In this document: positions 8,992 through 16,986 of the stretch, one piece after another
How positions within the stretch are numbered: position 1 is the first letter of the stretch
Layout of the letters: each line of letters begins with the position of its first letter
Assembly (NCBI GenBank): GCA_002746885.1
Contig: PDRS01000006.1
Coordinates: 62,001 to 126,000 of the forward strand
Source of the DNA: Candidatus Saccharimonadota bacterium
Lineage (GTDB): Bacteria; Patescibacteriota; Saccharimonadia; Saccharimonadales; UBA4665
Direction of reading: 5' to 3'
DNA length: 64,000 bases
Program-made: the position numbers and the translations under genes
The notes under the pieces: generated by a model
Told to the model about the DNA's origin: nothing
What the model saw: only the letters and a program-made list of their open reading frames with translations
Database searches by the model: none

Positions 8992-9609
8992 CTACCAACC
9001 GTTGGCAAGTTCTTTCTTGAGAATATCCATCATCTTCTTATTTTCTTCGTAGTCTGCTACAAAATCGAGGTAGTTTTGTTGGCTCGGAAAAAGTTCGAGG
9101 ATACGTTCTGGACGCAGCCACGTCTCTTGTGCTCGTTGCAAATAATACGGCAGGCTTGAGTACTCGTAGTTTCGCCAATCCCGCGGATTTAGGTGAATAT
9201 AGCGCGTAATATGCATAAGGTACGTGTCATCGGAAATCACTGAAGCTCGGAAGCGCGACTCAAACAGCGCACCAGTTCGATTATACTTTTTGTTAAAGTA
9301 TCGGCTGTAGCTGGTCATGATACTTTGCATAAGGCTTGTGAGGGTTTTTGCTTGCCGCTGGTATACGAGCAGATGGAAATGGTTGGGCATGAGACAGTAA
9401 GCAAGCAAATCAACTCTGTTATAAAAGTTTGGATACGAAACACCGTACGGATCTTTAGCTTCCTCGGGGGAAAGATAACGCGCAAAGAGATGCAAGAACA
9501 TCAGATAATCCTGCTCGTCTCGAAAAATACGGTTTCGGCTATTGCCGCGAGCATACACATGATAGTAATTCTCCGGCACATCAAAACGCACTGTGTTCCT
9601 TCGAGGCAT
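8992..9609 (-). CDS. REP-associated tyrosine transposase (RAYT, Y1/IS200-like)
   Basis: 205 residues. The HUH single-strand nuclease fold is recognisable: N-terminal YHVYARGNSRNRIFRD, the metal-binding MPNHFHLLVY, and a helix SLMQSIMTSYSRYFNKKY that carries the catalytic Tyr. The RYIHLNP block typical of RAYT/DUF1568 proteins follows. RAYTs recognise short palindromic REP sequences and are thought to move or maintain them. The gene is intact and bracketed by two REP-like palindromes (8954-8984 and 9638-9662), with a third copy in recX. Confidence 0.93.
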   Translation of the reverse strand: MPRRNTVRFDVPENYYHVYARGNSRNRIFRDEQDYLMFLHLFARYLSPEEAKDPYGVSYPNFYNRVDLLAYCLMPNHFHLLVYQRQAKTLTSLMQSIMTSYSRYFNKKYNRTGALFESRFRASVISDDTYLMHITRYIHLNPRDWRNYEYSSLPYYLQRAQETWLRPERILELFPSQQNYLDFVADYEENKKMMDILKKELANGW

Positions 9610-9637
9610 AGGTATACTATATCATAAATTTTCGCTC

Positions 9638-9662
9638 AGGAGGGCTGTCCTCCCAAAAATGG
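9638..9662. repeat. REP-like palindrome (diverged), upstream of RAYT
   Basis: Contains GGAGGGCTGTCCTCCC followed by AAAAATGG. This is the other palindromes read in the opposite orientation with two substitutions, giving one wobble pair and one mismatch in the stem. Confidence 0.75.
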
Positions 9663-9679
9663 TGAAATGGTTGTGGTTT

Positions 9680-9688
9680 TGATATACT
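9680..9688 (+). promoter_or_regulatory. Extended -10 box of pilB
   Basis: TGA-TATACT ends 8 bases before ATG 9696, predicting a transcript with 0-1 base of leader. Confidence 0.6.
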
Positions 9689-9695
9689 TGATGTG

Positions 9696-11519
9696 ATGCG
9701 TGTATCAGATAGTTTGGTGGAGAAGCTACTGGCGAGCACGGGCAAGTTCAGTGACGAACAGCTTGAAGCACTCCGAAAACAAGAAAAAAGCGAGAAGAAA
9801 CCTCTGCAAGATGTAGTGGTGAGTAGTAACACGCTCAGCGAAAAAGAGCTGACGCAACTCTACGCTCAGGAAATTGATGTGCCTTTCGTGGAGTTTACGG
9901 CGCGCGATTTGCCGAGGGAAGTCGTAGAGCTTATACCAGAGCGTGTTGCGCGGCAACATCGCGCAATAGCGTTCCAAACAGACGATGACGGGGTTGTTTT
10001 CATCGCCATGGAAGATCCGGATGACGTCCCAGCGACGAGTTTCTTACAAAAACAGCTTGGCAAACCAATTCGCGTTCACCTCGCAACCACCACGACAATA
10101 CAAAGCGCCCTCGACCTATACAGCGGCGACGGAAGCAATGTCGGGAGCGAAATAGAAAAAGTTATCGCCATTCAAGAAAAAGACGACACCGATGAAGTCG
10201 TCGACCAAGCCGACGTCGCAGAAGATTCGCCAATAGCGCAGACTGTCAATCTTATTATCGACTATGGCGTAAAAAACGACGCAAGCGACATCCACATTGA
10301 ACCGCGGGAAAATTTTGTTGTGGTACGCTACCGCGTGGATGGCATTTTACGAGAGGTTAATAAACTACCCCGAAAGGTGTTGGGGGCGCTCGTTTCGCGC
10401 ATAAAAATACTGGCAAATCTTAAAATAGACGAGCATCGCGCACCGCAAGACGGCCGGTTTAAAATAGCAGTCAACAATCACGTTTATGCCCTGCGCGTGT
10501 CCACCTTGCCGATCGTCGATGGCGAGAAAGTCGTCATGCGTATTTTGGACGAATCAAGCAAGCCAGCCACACTCGAAGAACTCGGCTACTGGGGTAACGC
10601 CCTCGAAGCATTACAGCAAGCAATGGTCCAACCGCACGGCATGATACTCGTTACGGGACCGACTGGCTCAGGAAAATCAACCAGTCTTTTTAGCGTTTTG
10701 AGTATGCTCAATAGCCCAGGGGTAAACATAAGTACTGTGGAAGATCCTGTGGAATATCGCATATTTGGCGCAAATCAGACCCAAGTAAATCCGCTAGCTG
10801 GTATGACTTTTAGCAGCGGCCTGCGCGCACTACTTCGACAAGATCCAAACATCATTATGGTTGGGGAAATTCGCGACGGCGAGACTGCCGATTTGGCAGT
10901 ACAGGCCGCGCTCACTGGGCACCTTGTGTTTAGTACGCTCCACACGAATAATGCCGCGACCTGCCTACCCCGCCTGCTCGACATGAAAATTGAGCCCTTT
11001 CTCATCGCCAGTACCGTACGCGTCGTAATTGGCCAGCGGCTGGTGCGGCGGCTGTGCATTGACTGCCGCGAAGCATACGAACCGGACGCCGCACATCTTG
11101 AGAAGCTGTACAAGATATTTCAGCTACAAAGCGATGGCCTCAAACGCCTCCACGATCTCGAACAAACCGCTCTTGCCGCTGGGTTAGGTGCAACCAACCC
11201 AAGCAAGTCAAACAATAGTATCGACCCCAAAACCCTCGGCACCTCAGCAAGCGCAATCCAGCGCCTGTGGCGCGCTCACGAAGACGGCTGCGACACTTGC
11301 AACCACACTGGCTATCATGGACGTATCGGCATATACGAAGTACTCCGTAACACTGAAGCAATCCAGCAGCTTATCGTCAGCAATGCAACGAGCGAGAAAC
11401 TCCAAGACCAAGCACTCCTAGACGACATGATGACTATGCAGGTCGACGGGCTCGTTAAGGCCCTACGAGGTCAAACATCCATAGAGGAAATCTTGCGCGT
11501 AACCGCAGAAAAGGCATAG
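9696..11519 (+). CDS. pilB: PilB, type IV pilus extension ATPase
   Basis: 607 residues. Hexameric cytoplasmic ATPase that drives pilin polymerisation. An N-terminal GspE-N domain (~1-150) is followed by the motor: Walker A GPTGSGKST starting at residue 321, the Asp box (VEDPVEYR), Walker B (NIIMVGEIRD) and His box. A zinc-binding pair of CxxC motifs lies in RLCIDCREAYEP and CDTCNHTGYHGR. ATG 9696 is preferred over GTG 9693 because the -10 box places the transcript start at about 9695. First gene of the pilus operon. Confidence 0.96.
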   Translation: MRVSDSLVEKLLASTGKFSDEQLEALRKQEKSEKKPLQDVVVSSNTLSEKELTQLYAQEIDVPFVEFTARDLPREVVELIPERVARQHRAIAFQTDDDGVVFIAMEDPDDVPATSFLQKQLGKPIRVHLATTTTIQSALDLYSGDGSNVGSEIEKVIAIQEKDDTDEVVDQADVAEDSPIAQTVNLIIDYGVKNDASDIHIEPRENFVVVRYRVDGILREVNKLPRKVLGALVSRIKILANLKIDEHRAPQDGRFKIAVNNHVYALRVSTLPIVDGEKVVMRILDESSKPATLEELGYWGNALEALQQAMVQPHGMILVTGPTGSGKSTSLFSVLSMLNSPGVNISTVEDPVEYRIFGANQTQVNPLAGMTFSSGLRALLRQDPNIIMVGEIRDGETADLAVQAALTGHLVFSTLHTNNAATCLPRLLDMKIEPFLIASTVRVVIGQRLVRRLCIDCREAYEPDAAHLEKLYKIFQLQSDGLKRLHDLEQTALAAGLGATNPSKSNNSIDPKTLGTSASAIQRLWRAHEDGCDTCNHTGYHGRIGIYEVLRNTEAIQQLIVSNATSEKLQDQALLDDMMTMQVDGLVKALRGQTSIEEILRVTAEKA

Positions 11520-11528
11520 TATAGGCAT

Positions 11529-12290
11529 ATGCTTTTTAGCTACAAAGCGCTCAGAAAAAATAATTCAAGCGTCTCAGGCACCATAGAGGCGGCCGACCGT
11601 GACGCAGCCATGGCGGCGCTTTCGCACCAAGGGTTGCACCCCCTGCTCGTTTCGGAGACAAACGCAAAACGCACCTTCGGCGTACAGAAAAAAGTGAAGA
11701 GCAACGACATGGTCGTTTTCACACGACAGCTTTCTACCATGATATCGGCAGGTGTACCGATCGCGAAAGGCTTAGCGACTTTACAAGACAGCTCGAACAG
11801 CGCGTATTTCCGAGAAGTGCTGGGGAAAATTACCAAAGATATTGAAGGCGGTACGCAGCTCGGCGACGCATTTGCCAAATTTCCAAATGTGTTTGACGAA
11901 GTTTACGTCAACATGGTGCGAGCAGGCGAAGAGGGCGGTATTCTCGACGATATCTTGAAGCGACTTGCCACGCAGGTTGAACAAAATGCAAGTATCAAAA
12001 AGAAAATACGCAGTGCCATGATTTATCCGATCGTTATTCTCTGTATCACGGTTATTGCATTCTTCGGCATCATGTTTTTCATTATGCCGAAAATCGCAAA
12101 GATCTTAAAAGATTTGGGCGGTCCAGACGCACAACTGCCAGTATATACACAGGTTCTCCTCGATATTAGCAACTTTAGCCGTAAATATGCTTTCATAGTC
12201 ATTCCTGTCATGCTGCTCGCCGCCTGGACGGTTAAACGCTACATACAAACGACGCCTCAAGACCATTGCGCAACTTGCGACCATGACTAA
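11529..12290 (+). CDS. pilC: PilC inner-membrane platform protein, C-terminal half missing
   Basis: 253 residues, against ~400 for normal PilC/GspF. The first GspF domain is intact (FTRQLSTMISAGVPIAKGL; VRAGEEGGILDDILKRLA) and the first membrane segments are present (YPIVILCITVIAFFGIMFF). The frame then leaves homology after RYIQTTPQ and stops. Only ~200 bases separate it from pilM, too little for the missing second GspF domain (~150 residues). A 3' deletion is therefore likely, either real or from assembly. PilC normally anchors the pilus motor in the membrane. Confidence 0.85.
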   Translation: MLFSYKALRKNNSSVSGTIEAADRDAAMAALSHQGLHPLLVSETNAKRTFGVQKKVKSNDMVVFTRQLSTMISAGVPIAKGLATLQDSSNSAYFREVLGKITKDIEGGTQLGDAFAKFPNVFDEVYVNMVRAGEEGGILDDILKRLATQVEQNASIKKKIRSAMIYPIVILCITVIAFFGIMFFIMPKIAKILKDLGGPDAQLPVYTQVLLDISNFSRKYAFIVIPVMLLAAWTVKRYIQTTPQDHCATCDHD

Positions 12291-12447
12291 CCTAAAATAC
12301 GAGAAAAACATTGCTCAGCGACACTTTCGCGTCAGGCAAAGACGTCAACGAAATCGTCTATGCAACCGGCTCTTGACCTCAAGATCGCAGCGAATCAGAT
12401 TCCCGCAGAACCAAGCTGTCAATCTAGCTACGAGCAATTAAGAGATG
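12291..12447 (+). other. Degenerate stretch between pilC' and pilM
   Basis: No credible gene on either strand. A short frame reading TFASGKDVNEIVYATGS may be a relic, but I cannot match it to the lost PilC C-terminus. Confidence 0.4.
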
Positions 12448-12456
12448 TGATATGAT
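12448..12456 (+). promoter_or_regulatory. Extended -10 box upstream of pilM
   Basis: TGA-TATGAT, about 42 bases before the pilM ATG. Here a leader of ~35 bases is predicted, with a weak GAGTGGG ribosome site. Confidence 0.45.
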
Positions 12457-12497
12457 AGAAACTAGAAAGTTATTGTGCTTTTTGAGAGTGGGCAATT

Positions 12498-13568
12498 ATG
12501 AAAAAAACACGTTCTACATCCTACCTTTTTGAAGATAAGCCGCTTTTTGGTATGGATATCGGTCGAAGTACAGTGCGCGTCATACAGCTTGAGCCGGGAA
12601 AACGAAAACCGCGTGTCCTTGGCTATGGAGAAATATCTTTTGATGCGAACTTTACCGAAGACGGCGTGATCGTCCGACAGGAGCAACTTGCCAGCACCAT
12701 CCAGAAAATGTTCAAACACAGCCTTGTTGGTAATATCACTACTCGACGCGTAGCAATGAGCGTGCCCATTTCAGAAGCCTTTACTCGCTCCGTTGACTTG
12801 CCAAACCTGAGCGAAAAAGAAGTCTTCACCGCCATCCAAACCGAAGTCGAGCAGTACATACCGGCGGCTACAGAAAGCCTGTACATAGACTATTCAACCG
12901 TACAATCTGGTAAGGACAGGCTGACAGCTTTTATTGTAGCCATGCCGCGGCGCATCGTTGATTCATATATGACCCTCGGAAGACTTCTCGGGTTGGAACC
13001 CGTCATTATTCAAACTTCTAGCAACGCAGGTGCGCACCTTTTTTCGTTTGACGACCAGGGCGATCTGCCGAGCGTACTTGTTGACTTTGGCAGCAATAGC
13101 GCCGACGTCACCGTATATGATCGCAACCCAATCGTGAGCGGCACCGTTGCCTGTGGCGGAGAAGAGATTACGAAGCTCATTGCCAAAGCACTCAATGTCA
13201 CCGACCGCGAAGCAACTATCATAAAAACAAAGTACGGCCTAAGCTACAGCAAAAAACAAAAACAAATCGAAAACGCTCTTTCGGACAACCTAACGACACT
13301 TGTCAAAGAAATTCAGCGAAGCATGCGCTACTATGAGGAACGCTCGAAGAGCAAGCGAGCCATTGCTCAGGTCGTTGTGATGGGCGGAGGCGCTAACATG
13401 CCTGGCCTCACCGATTTCCTCACCAATACGTTGCGCGTACCAGTGCGAGCTTTTGATCCGACTCAGTATATAGATTTCGACAAGCTGCAGCCGTTTAGCA
13501 CAACCGAGCGAATGTCATACGTTTCCGCCGCCGGCCTTAGCATGCTTGAACCGAGGGAGGCTTTCTAG
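12498..13568 (+). CDS. pilM: PilM, actin-like type IV pilus assembly protein
   Basis: 356 residues. Actin/FtsA-like ATP-binding protein of the cytoplasmic side of the pilus machine; it binds the N-terminus of PilN. The phosphate-1 region FGMDIGRSTVRVIQLEPG, the phosphate-2 region VLVDFGSNSADVTVYD and the adenosine region VVMGGGANMPGL are all visible. It shares the TAGTG junction with pilN (stop overlaps the GTG start by one base). Confidence 0.95.
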   Translation: MKKTRSTSYLFEDKPLFGMDIGRSTVRVIQLEPGKRKPRVLGYGEISFDANFTEDGVIVRQEQLASTIQKMFKHSLVGNITTRRVAMSVPISEAFTRSVDLPNLSEKEVFTAIQTEVEQYIPAATESLYIDYSTVQSGKDRLTAFIVAMPRRIVDSYMTLGRLLGLEPVIIQTSSNAGAHLFSFDDQGDLPSVLVDFGSNSADVTVYDRNPIVSGTVACGGEEITKLIAKALNVTDREATIIKTKYGLSYSKKQKQIENALSDNLTTLVKEIQRSMRYYEERSKSKRAIAQVVVMGGGANMPGLTDFLTNTLRVPVRAFDPTQYIDFDKLQPFSTTERMSYVSAAGLSMLEPREAF

Positions 13569-14161
13569 TGTTAAACCTACTGCCGCCACACATAAAACAA
13601 GCGTATCGCTACGGACGAATCAACCGCCATTTTGTTCGCTGGATTATTGTACTGCTCTTTAGTATCTTTGGCGTCGGCGCAATCACCGTAGCAGGCTACC
13701 TCTACCTGAACGAGTCAACGAAAAATTATTCAACCCAAGTCGCAAACACGAGACGGCAGCTTGACGCCCAGAACCTAAAAGGCGTCCAGAATGAAGTCAA
13801 AGATATATCAAACAACCTGAAGCTTGTTGTAAATGTGCTTTCAAAGCAAGTCCTCTTTTCTGAGCTCCTCACGCAGATCACGACGCTCATGCCAAACGAA
13901 ACCAACCTCACTGGCTTATCTATTTCGCAAACCGAGGGGGCCATAGACATTACAGCTGCCGCCAAAACGTACGCCGCAGCTACGCAAATTCATGTCAATT
14001 TAAGCGACAAGGACAATAACGTCTTCAGCAAGGCGGACATTGTCAGCGTGAATTGCTCGGGAAACAGCGCATACCCCTGCACCATCGCCATCCGAGCACT
14101 GTTTGCCGATAATAGTTCCTATATGCTCATCCAGAAAAAAGGAGGCGGCAATGGACAATAA
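13568..14161 (+). CDS. pilN: PilN, pilus alignment-complex protein
   Basis: 197 residues starting with GTG. Bitopic inner-membrane protein: the N-terminal tail LNLLPPHIKQAYRYGRINR is the conserved PilM-binding motif, followed by one membrane segment (about 25-47), a coiled stretch and a small periplasmic-type domain. In diderms PilN pairs with PilO; in a monoderm the same unit would face the wall space. It overlaps pilO by 11 bases. Confidence 0.88.
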   Translation: MLNLLPPHIKQAYRYGRINRHFVRWIIVLLFSIFGVGAITVAGYLYLNESTKNYSTQVANTRRQLDAQNLKGVQNEVKDISNNLKLVVNVLSKQVLFSELLTQITTLMPNETNLTGLSISQTEGAIDITAAAKTYAAATQIHVNLSDKDNNVFSKADIVSVNCSGNSAYPCTIAIRALFADNSSYMLIQKKGGGNGQ

Positions 14162-14750
14162 AAAGCTCAGTTTTGTGCTGGCTGCCGCTATGGGCTTGTT
14201 AGTAGTAGCGCTTTTCGGTTCGGTTTTTTATGCTAACCAAATTTTGACCGAAAAATCTCGTGAGCTCAGTAAGCTAAAAGCCCAAAGTCAGGTTACCGAC
14301 GAGCTGCAGACATCACTAAAGAAAAATAAGGCAGATATCATAAAATATGCCGAGCTCAACCGGATCGCAAAGGCAGTCGTTCCGCAAGACAAAAACCAAG
14401 CGCAGACGGTCGGTGAAATCGTCAAGATCGCAAATGATAGTACCATACCCACCCTTAGCTCTATTACTTTCCCTGCGTCAACTTTGGGCGGCAAACGATC
14501 TGCAAAATCATCGCGCGGCCTCACCCAAGTCACACCCGTAAAAGGCATTTCGGGCGTCTATATTTTGCCGATTACGATCACGCAAAGCTCTAAGGACTCG
14601 GTAAGCTACCCTCAGTTCATTACGTTCTTAAAGAAACTCGAGAACAATCAACGCACTGCGCAAGTTAGTTCGGTTAACATCAGCCCAAACCCGAAAAATC
14701 CAAATAACATTTCTTTCACACTTACCGTAAACGAGTACATAAAACCATGA
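14151..14750 (+). CDS. pilO: PilO-like pilus assembly protein
   Basis: 199 residues from ATG 14151, which has a good ribosome site (GGAGGC). One N-terminal membrane segment (LSFVLAAAMGLLVVALFGS), a coiled coil and a ferredoxin-like domain with the phrase SYPQFITFLKKLENNQRT, typical of PilO. It partners with PilN. The gene order pilM-pilN-pilO supports the call. Stop overlaps the next start by 4 bases. Confidence 0.85.
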   Translation: MDNKKLSFVLAAAMGLLVVALFGSVFYANQILTEKSRELSKLKAQSQVTDELQTSLKKNKADIIKYAELNRIAKAVVPQDKNQAQTVGEIVKIANDSTIPTLSSITFPASTLGGKRSAKSSRGLTQVTPVKGISGVYILPITITQSSKDSVSYPQFITFLKKLENNQRTAQVSSVNISPNPKNPNNISFTLTVNEYIKP

Positions 14751-15052
14751 GTAATTCTATAGATACGCAGCACATCAACCGGCAACTCCACACCGTGGTC
14801 ATCGCCCTGCAAAAACATATCGCCATCTTATTTTTCCTAGTCGTGACGATTTTATATGGTTTTCTTTTGTGGCGTATCAACGTCCTCAGTAGCGCTCCGC
14901 CGAGCCAAAAAGATCTCTCGTCGGCATCCCAAACCTCACCAGCGCCACGCATATCGAAGGAAGTTGTCAGAACACTGCAGGGACTTGAAGATAACAGCGT
15001 TCGCATTCAAGCCATATTCAATCAGGCTCGACAAAGCCCGTTCCAGGAGTAG
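14747..15052 (+). CDS. Small membrane protein ending the pilus operon
   Basis: 101 residues with one membrane segment (about 24-45) and a short polar exterior rich in Ser/Pro/Gln. It overlaps pilO by ATGA and so is translationally coupled. Position matches the pilP slot of classical pilus operons, but there is no lipobox and no recognisable PilP sequence. Function unknown; a pilus accessory role is inferred from context only. Confidence 0.7.
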   Translation: MSNSIDTQHINRQLHTVVIALQKHIAILFFLVVTILYGFLLWRINVLSSAPPSQKDLSSASQTSPAPRISKEVVRTLQGLEDNSVRIQAIFNQARQSPFQE

Positions 15053-15826
15053 CTACTGTGCTTGTCGGTTTTGTTGCTGGTTCTGTTGTTTTCGTCTTTC
15101 GTTTGCATGCCGTTTCATGCGCTGAAATTCAAGAAACTCAGCATATTCTTGCGGATCGATAGCTGGCGGAACCTGGGGATTTGGTACAGTATACGCCGGC
15201 GAGCCAGTAAACGTCGTTGGTAATCGACCGCTCTGCAGCGCTGCCACATAGTTTTCCTGTGCTTCAATGATTTCTCGCGCCGCTTCGTGCGCATTGGCGA
15301 CGACAGAGTACTCGAAGTTGTCTTGTTCGCCTGGCGTTTCGATAGTAAGGTTACCGTAGCCAAACACCGTCCCAAAGAAATCTGTACGCACCGTGACGTC
15401 GTTGACGTGAGAAAGACTGACTTGAGATATTTTCCCTGCAAATAGGCTTGGCTGCAGTGTTTGATACAAGGAGTCATCACTCAGGATGATTTTTTCTTGC
15501 GCACGTAGCCAAATGGGAATGAGCGCAAAAAGCAAAATGATTATAGAGAACAAAATCGTACCAGCAAGAATCGCGTCTTCATAGTGCGTAAGCGCACCGC
15601 CGCCACTATTGCTGCCCGTAAGAACACTAACTAAAATGAGCAATATAAGCACCGCAGACGCGGCTACGAAAAATACCGACGCATAGGCAAACCAGTGGTG
15701 ACGGTAAACATCGAGTATGACTTCTTCTTCCCCCATGGGTAGACGTTGACGCCATTTACGATCGTCGGACGCACTAACATGAGGCTGCAGCTTGTGCGGT
15801 ACGTTTGGTTTCGTTTCTGTAGTCAT
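15053..15826 (-). CDS. Membrane protein with bacterial PH domain
   Basis: 257 residues. Two membrane segments (about 47-70 and 88-110) are followed by a bacterial pleckstrin-homology domain of the bPH2/DUF304 type (KIILSDDSLYQTLQPSLF, VSLSHVNDVTVRTDFFGTVFGYG). The C-terminal tail is Gln/Asn/Arg-rich. Such proteins are common in monoderms; function is unclear. The stop directly abuts the stop of the pilus operon (convergent). Confidence 0.8.
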   Translation of the reverse strand: MTTETKPNVPHKLQPHVSASDDRKWRQRLPMGEEEVILDVYRHHWFAYASVFFVAASAVLILLILVSVLTGSNSGGGALTHYEDAILAGTILFSIIILLFALIPIWLRAQEKIILSDDSLYQTLQPSLFAGKISQVSLSHVNDVTVRTDFFGTVFGYGNLTIETPGEQDNFEYSVVANAHEAAREIIEAQENYVAALQSGRLPTTFTGSPAYTVPNPQVPPAIDPQEYAEFLEFQRMKRHANERRKQQNQQQNRQAQ

Positions 15827-15833
15827 GGCGTAT

Positions 15834-15839
15834 ATTATA
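15834..15839 (-). promoter_or_regulatory. -10 box (TATAAT) of PH-domain gene
   Basis: The last base is 8 positions from the ATG at 15826, predicting a leader of one base. Confidence 0.55.
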
Positions 15840-15918
15840 ACGCTAGCTTGCCAGAACGACTACCGCTTTTGCGAGGAGATATCAAAGTAAGTTTCACACG
15901 TGCCGCGCGTGACGGTTG

Positions 15919-16956
15919 TTACAGTAGTTTTGATTGCGCCTTGTTCGTGCGCTGGCTTCGCCCCAGGTGTGCATAAGCTTTCGGTGTTGCTTTGCGCCCT
16001 CGCGGCGTGCGCTCCAGCAAACCAATTTGCAACAGATACGGTTCAATAAAGTCCTCTATAGTACTGCGTTCTTCAGCTGTCATGGCGGCAATAGTTTCTA
16101 CGCCTACCGGCCCGCCGCTATAGTTTTCGATGATGGCCGCCAACAACATGCGATCTGCTGGATCGAGCCCGAGTGTGTCGATTTCAAGCAACTCGAGAGC
16201 TTTTGTACTCGTTTCGGTGTTTACGGTGCCGTCTCCATTGACATCAGCATAATCCCGGACGCGCTTTAGTAGCCGGTTTGCGATACGGGGCGTCAAACGA
16301 CTACGCTCAGCAAGCCGAAGTGCCGCCGGCGCATCTATCTTGACGCCCAGTATACTAGCCGCTCGAGCAATGATCGCTTGGACTTCGCTAGGTGTATAAA
16401 ATTCCAACCGATGAATATGGCCGAACCTATCGCGCAGCGGTGCGGCAAGCGCGCCCGTCCGTGTCGTAGCACCTATAAGCGTAAACCGCGGTAAATCCAG
16501 CCGGAGACTTCGCGCAGAAGGCCCCTTGCCGAGCATGATGTCAAGTTTGAAATCTTCCATGGCGCTATATAGCACTTCTTCTACGCTACGATGCAACCGA
16601 TGTATTTCGTCTATAAAAAGAATGTCGCCATCCTGCAGGTTCGTCAGCAAGCTTGCCAAATCACCAGCCCGCTCTATGGCTGGCCCAGAGGTAATGCGAA
16701 TCTGCGCGCCCATTTCATTGGCGATAACCATTGCCATAGTGGTCTTACCAAGACCAGGCGGCCCATATAGCAGTACATGATCAAGCGCATCGCCGCGTTT
16801 TCGTGCCGCCGCAATCGCAAGCCGTATGTTTTTCTTTAACCGCTCCTGGCCAATATAATTCTCGAAATCATGCGGCCGGATTTTAACTTCAAATTCCTGC
16901 TCGTCGGCAGCATCATCGTCCTGTGCCGTTGCATTTACAATCCGCTCAATTGCCAT
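15919..16956 (-). CDS. ruvB: RuvB Holliday junction branch-migration ATPase
   Basis: 345 residues. AAA+ motor that with RuvA drives Holliday junction migration. Walker A ([14 protein letters not shown]), Walker B ([11 protein letters not shown]), sensor 1 ([11 protein letters not shown]) with the arginine finger (LRDRFG), and the C-terminal winged helix ([17 protein letters not shown]) are all present. In this genome ruvB is separated by ~41 kb from ruvC-ruvA. Predicted leaderless from its own promoter. Confidence 0.97.
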   Translation of the reverse strand: MAIERIVNATAQDDDAADEQEFEVKIRPHDFENYIGQERLKKNIRLAIAAARKRGDALDHVLLYGPPGLGKTTMAMVIANEMGAQIRITSGPAIERAGDLASLLTNLQDGDILFIDEIHRLHRSVEEVLYSAMEDFKLDIMLGKGPSARSLRLDLPRFTLIGATTRTGALAAPLRDRFGHIHRLEFYTPSEVQAIIARAASILGVKIDAPAALRLAERSRLTPRIANRLLKRVRDYADVNGDGTVNTETSTKALELLEIDTLGLDPADRMLLAAIIENYSGGPVGVETIAAMTAEERSTIEDFIEPYLLQIGLLERTPRGRKATPKAYAHLGRSQRTNKAQSKLL

Positions 16957-16962
16957 ACCACT

Positions 16963-16971
16963 AGTGTAACA
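16963..16971 (-). promoter_or_regulatory. Extended -10 box of ruvB
   Basis: TGT-TACACT on the minus strand. The last base is exactly 7 positions before the ATG A at 16956, so +1 would coincide with the start codon. Confidence 0.6.
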
Positions 16972-16986
16972 CCATTTTGGTACGCG

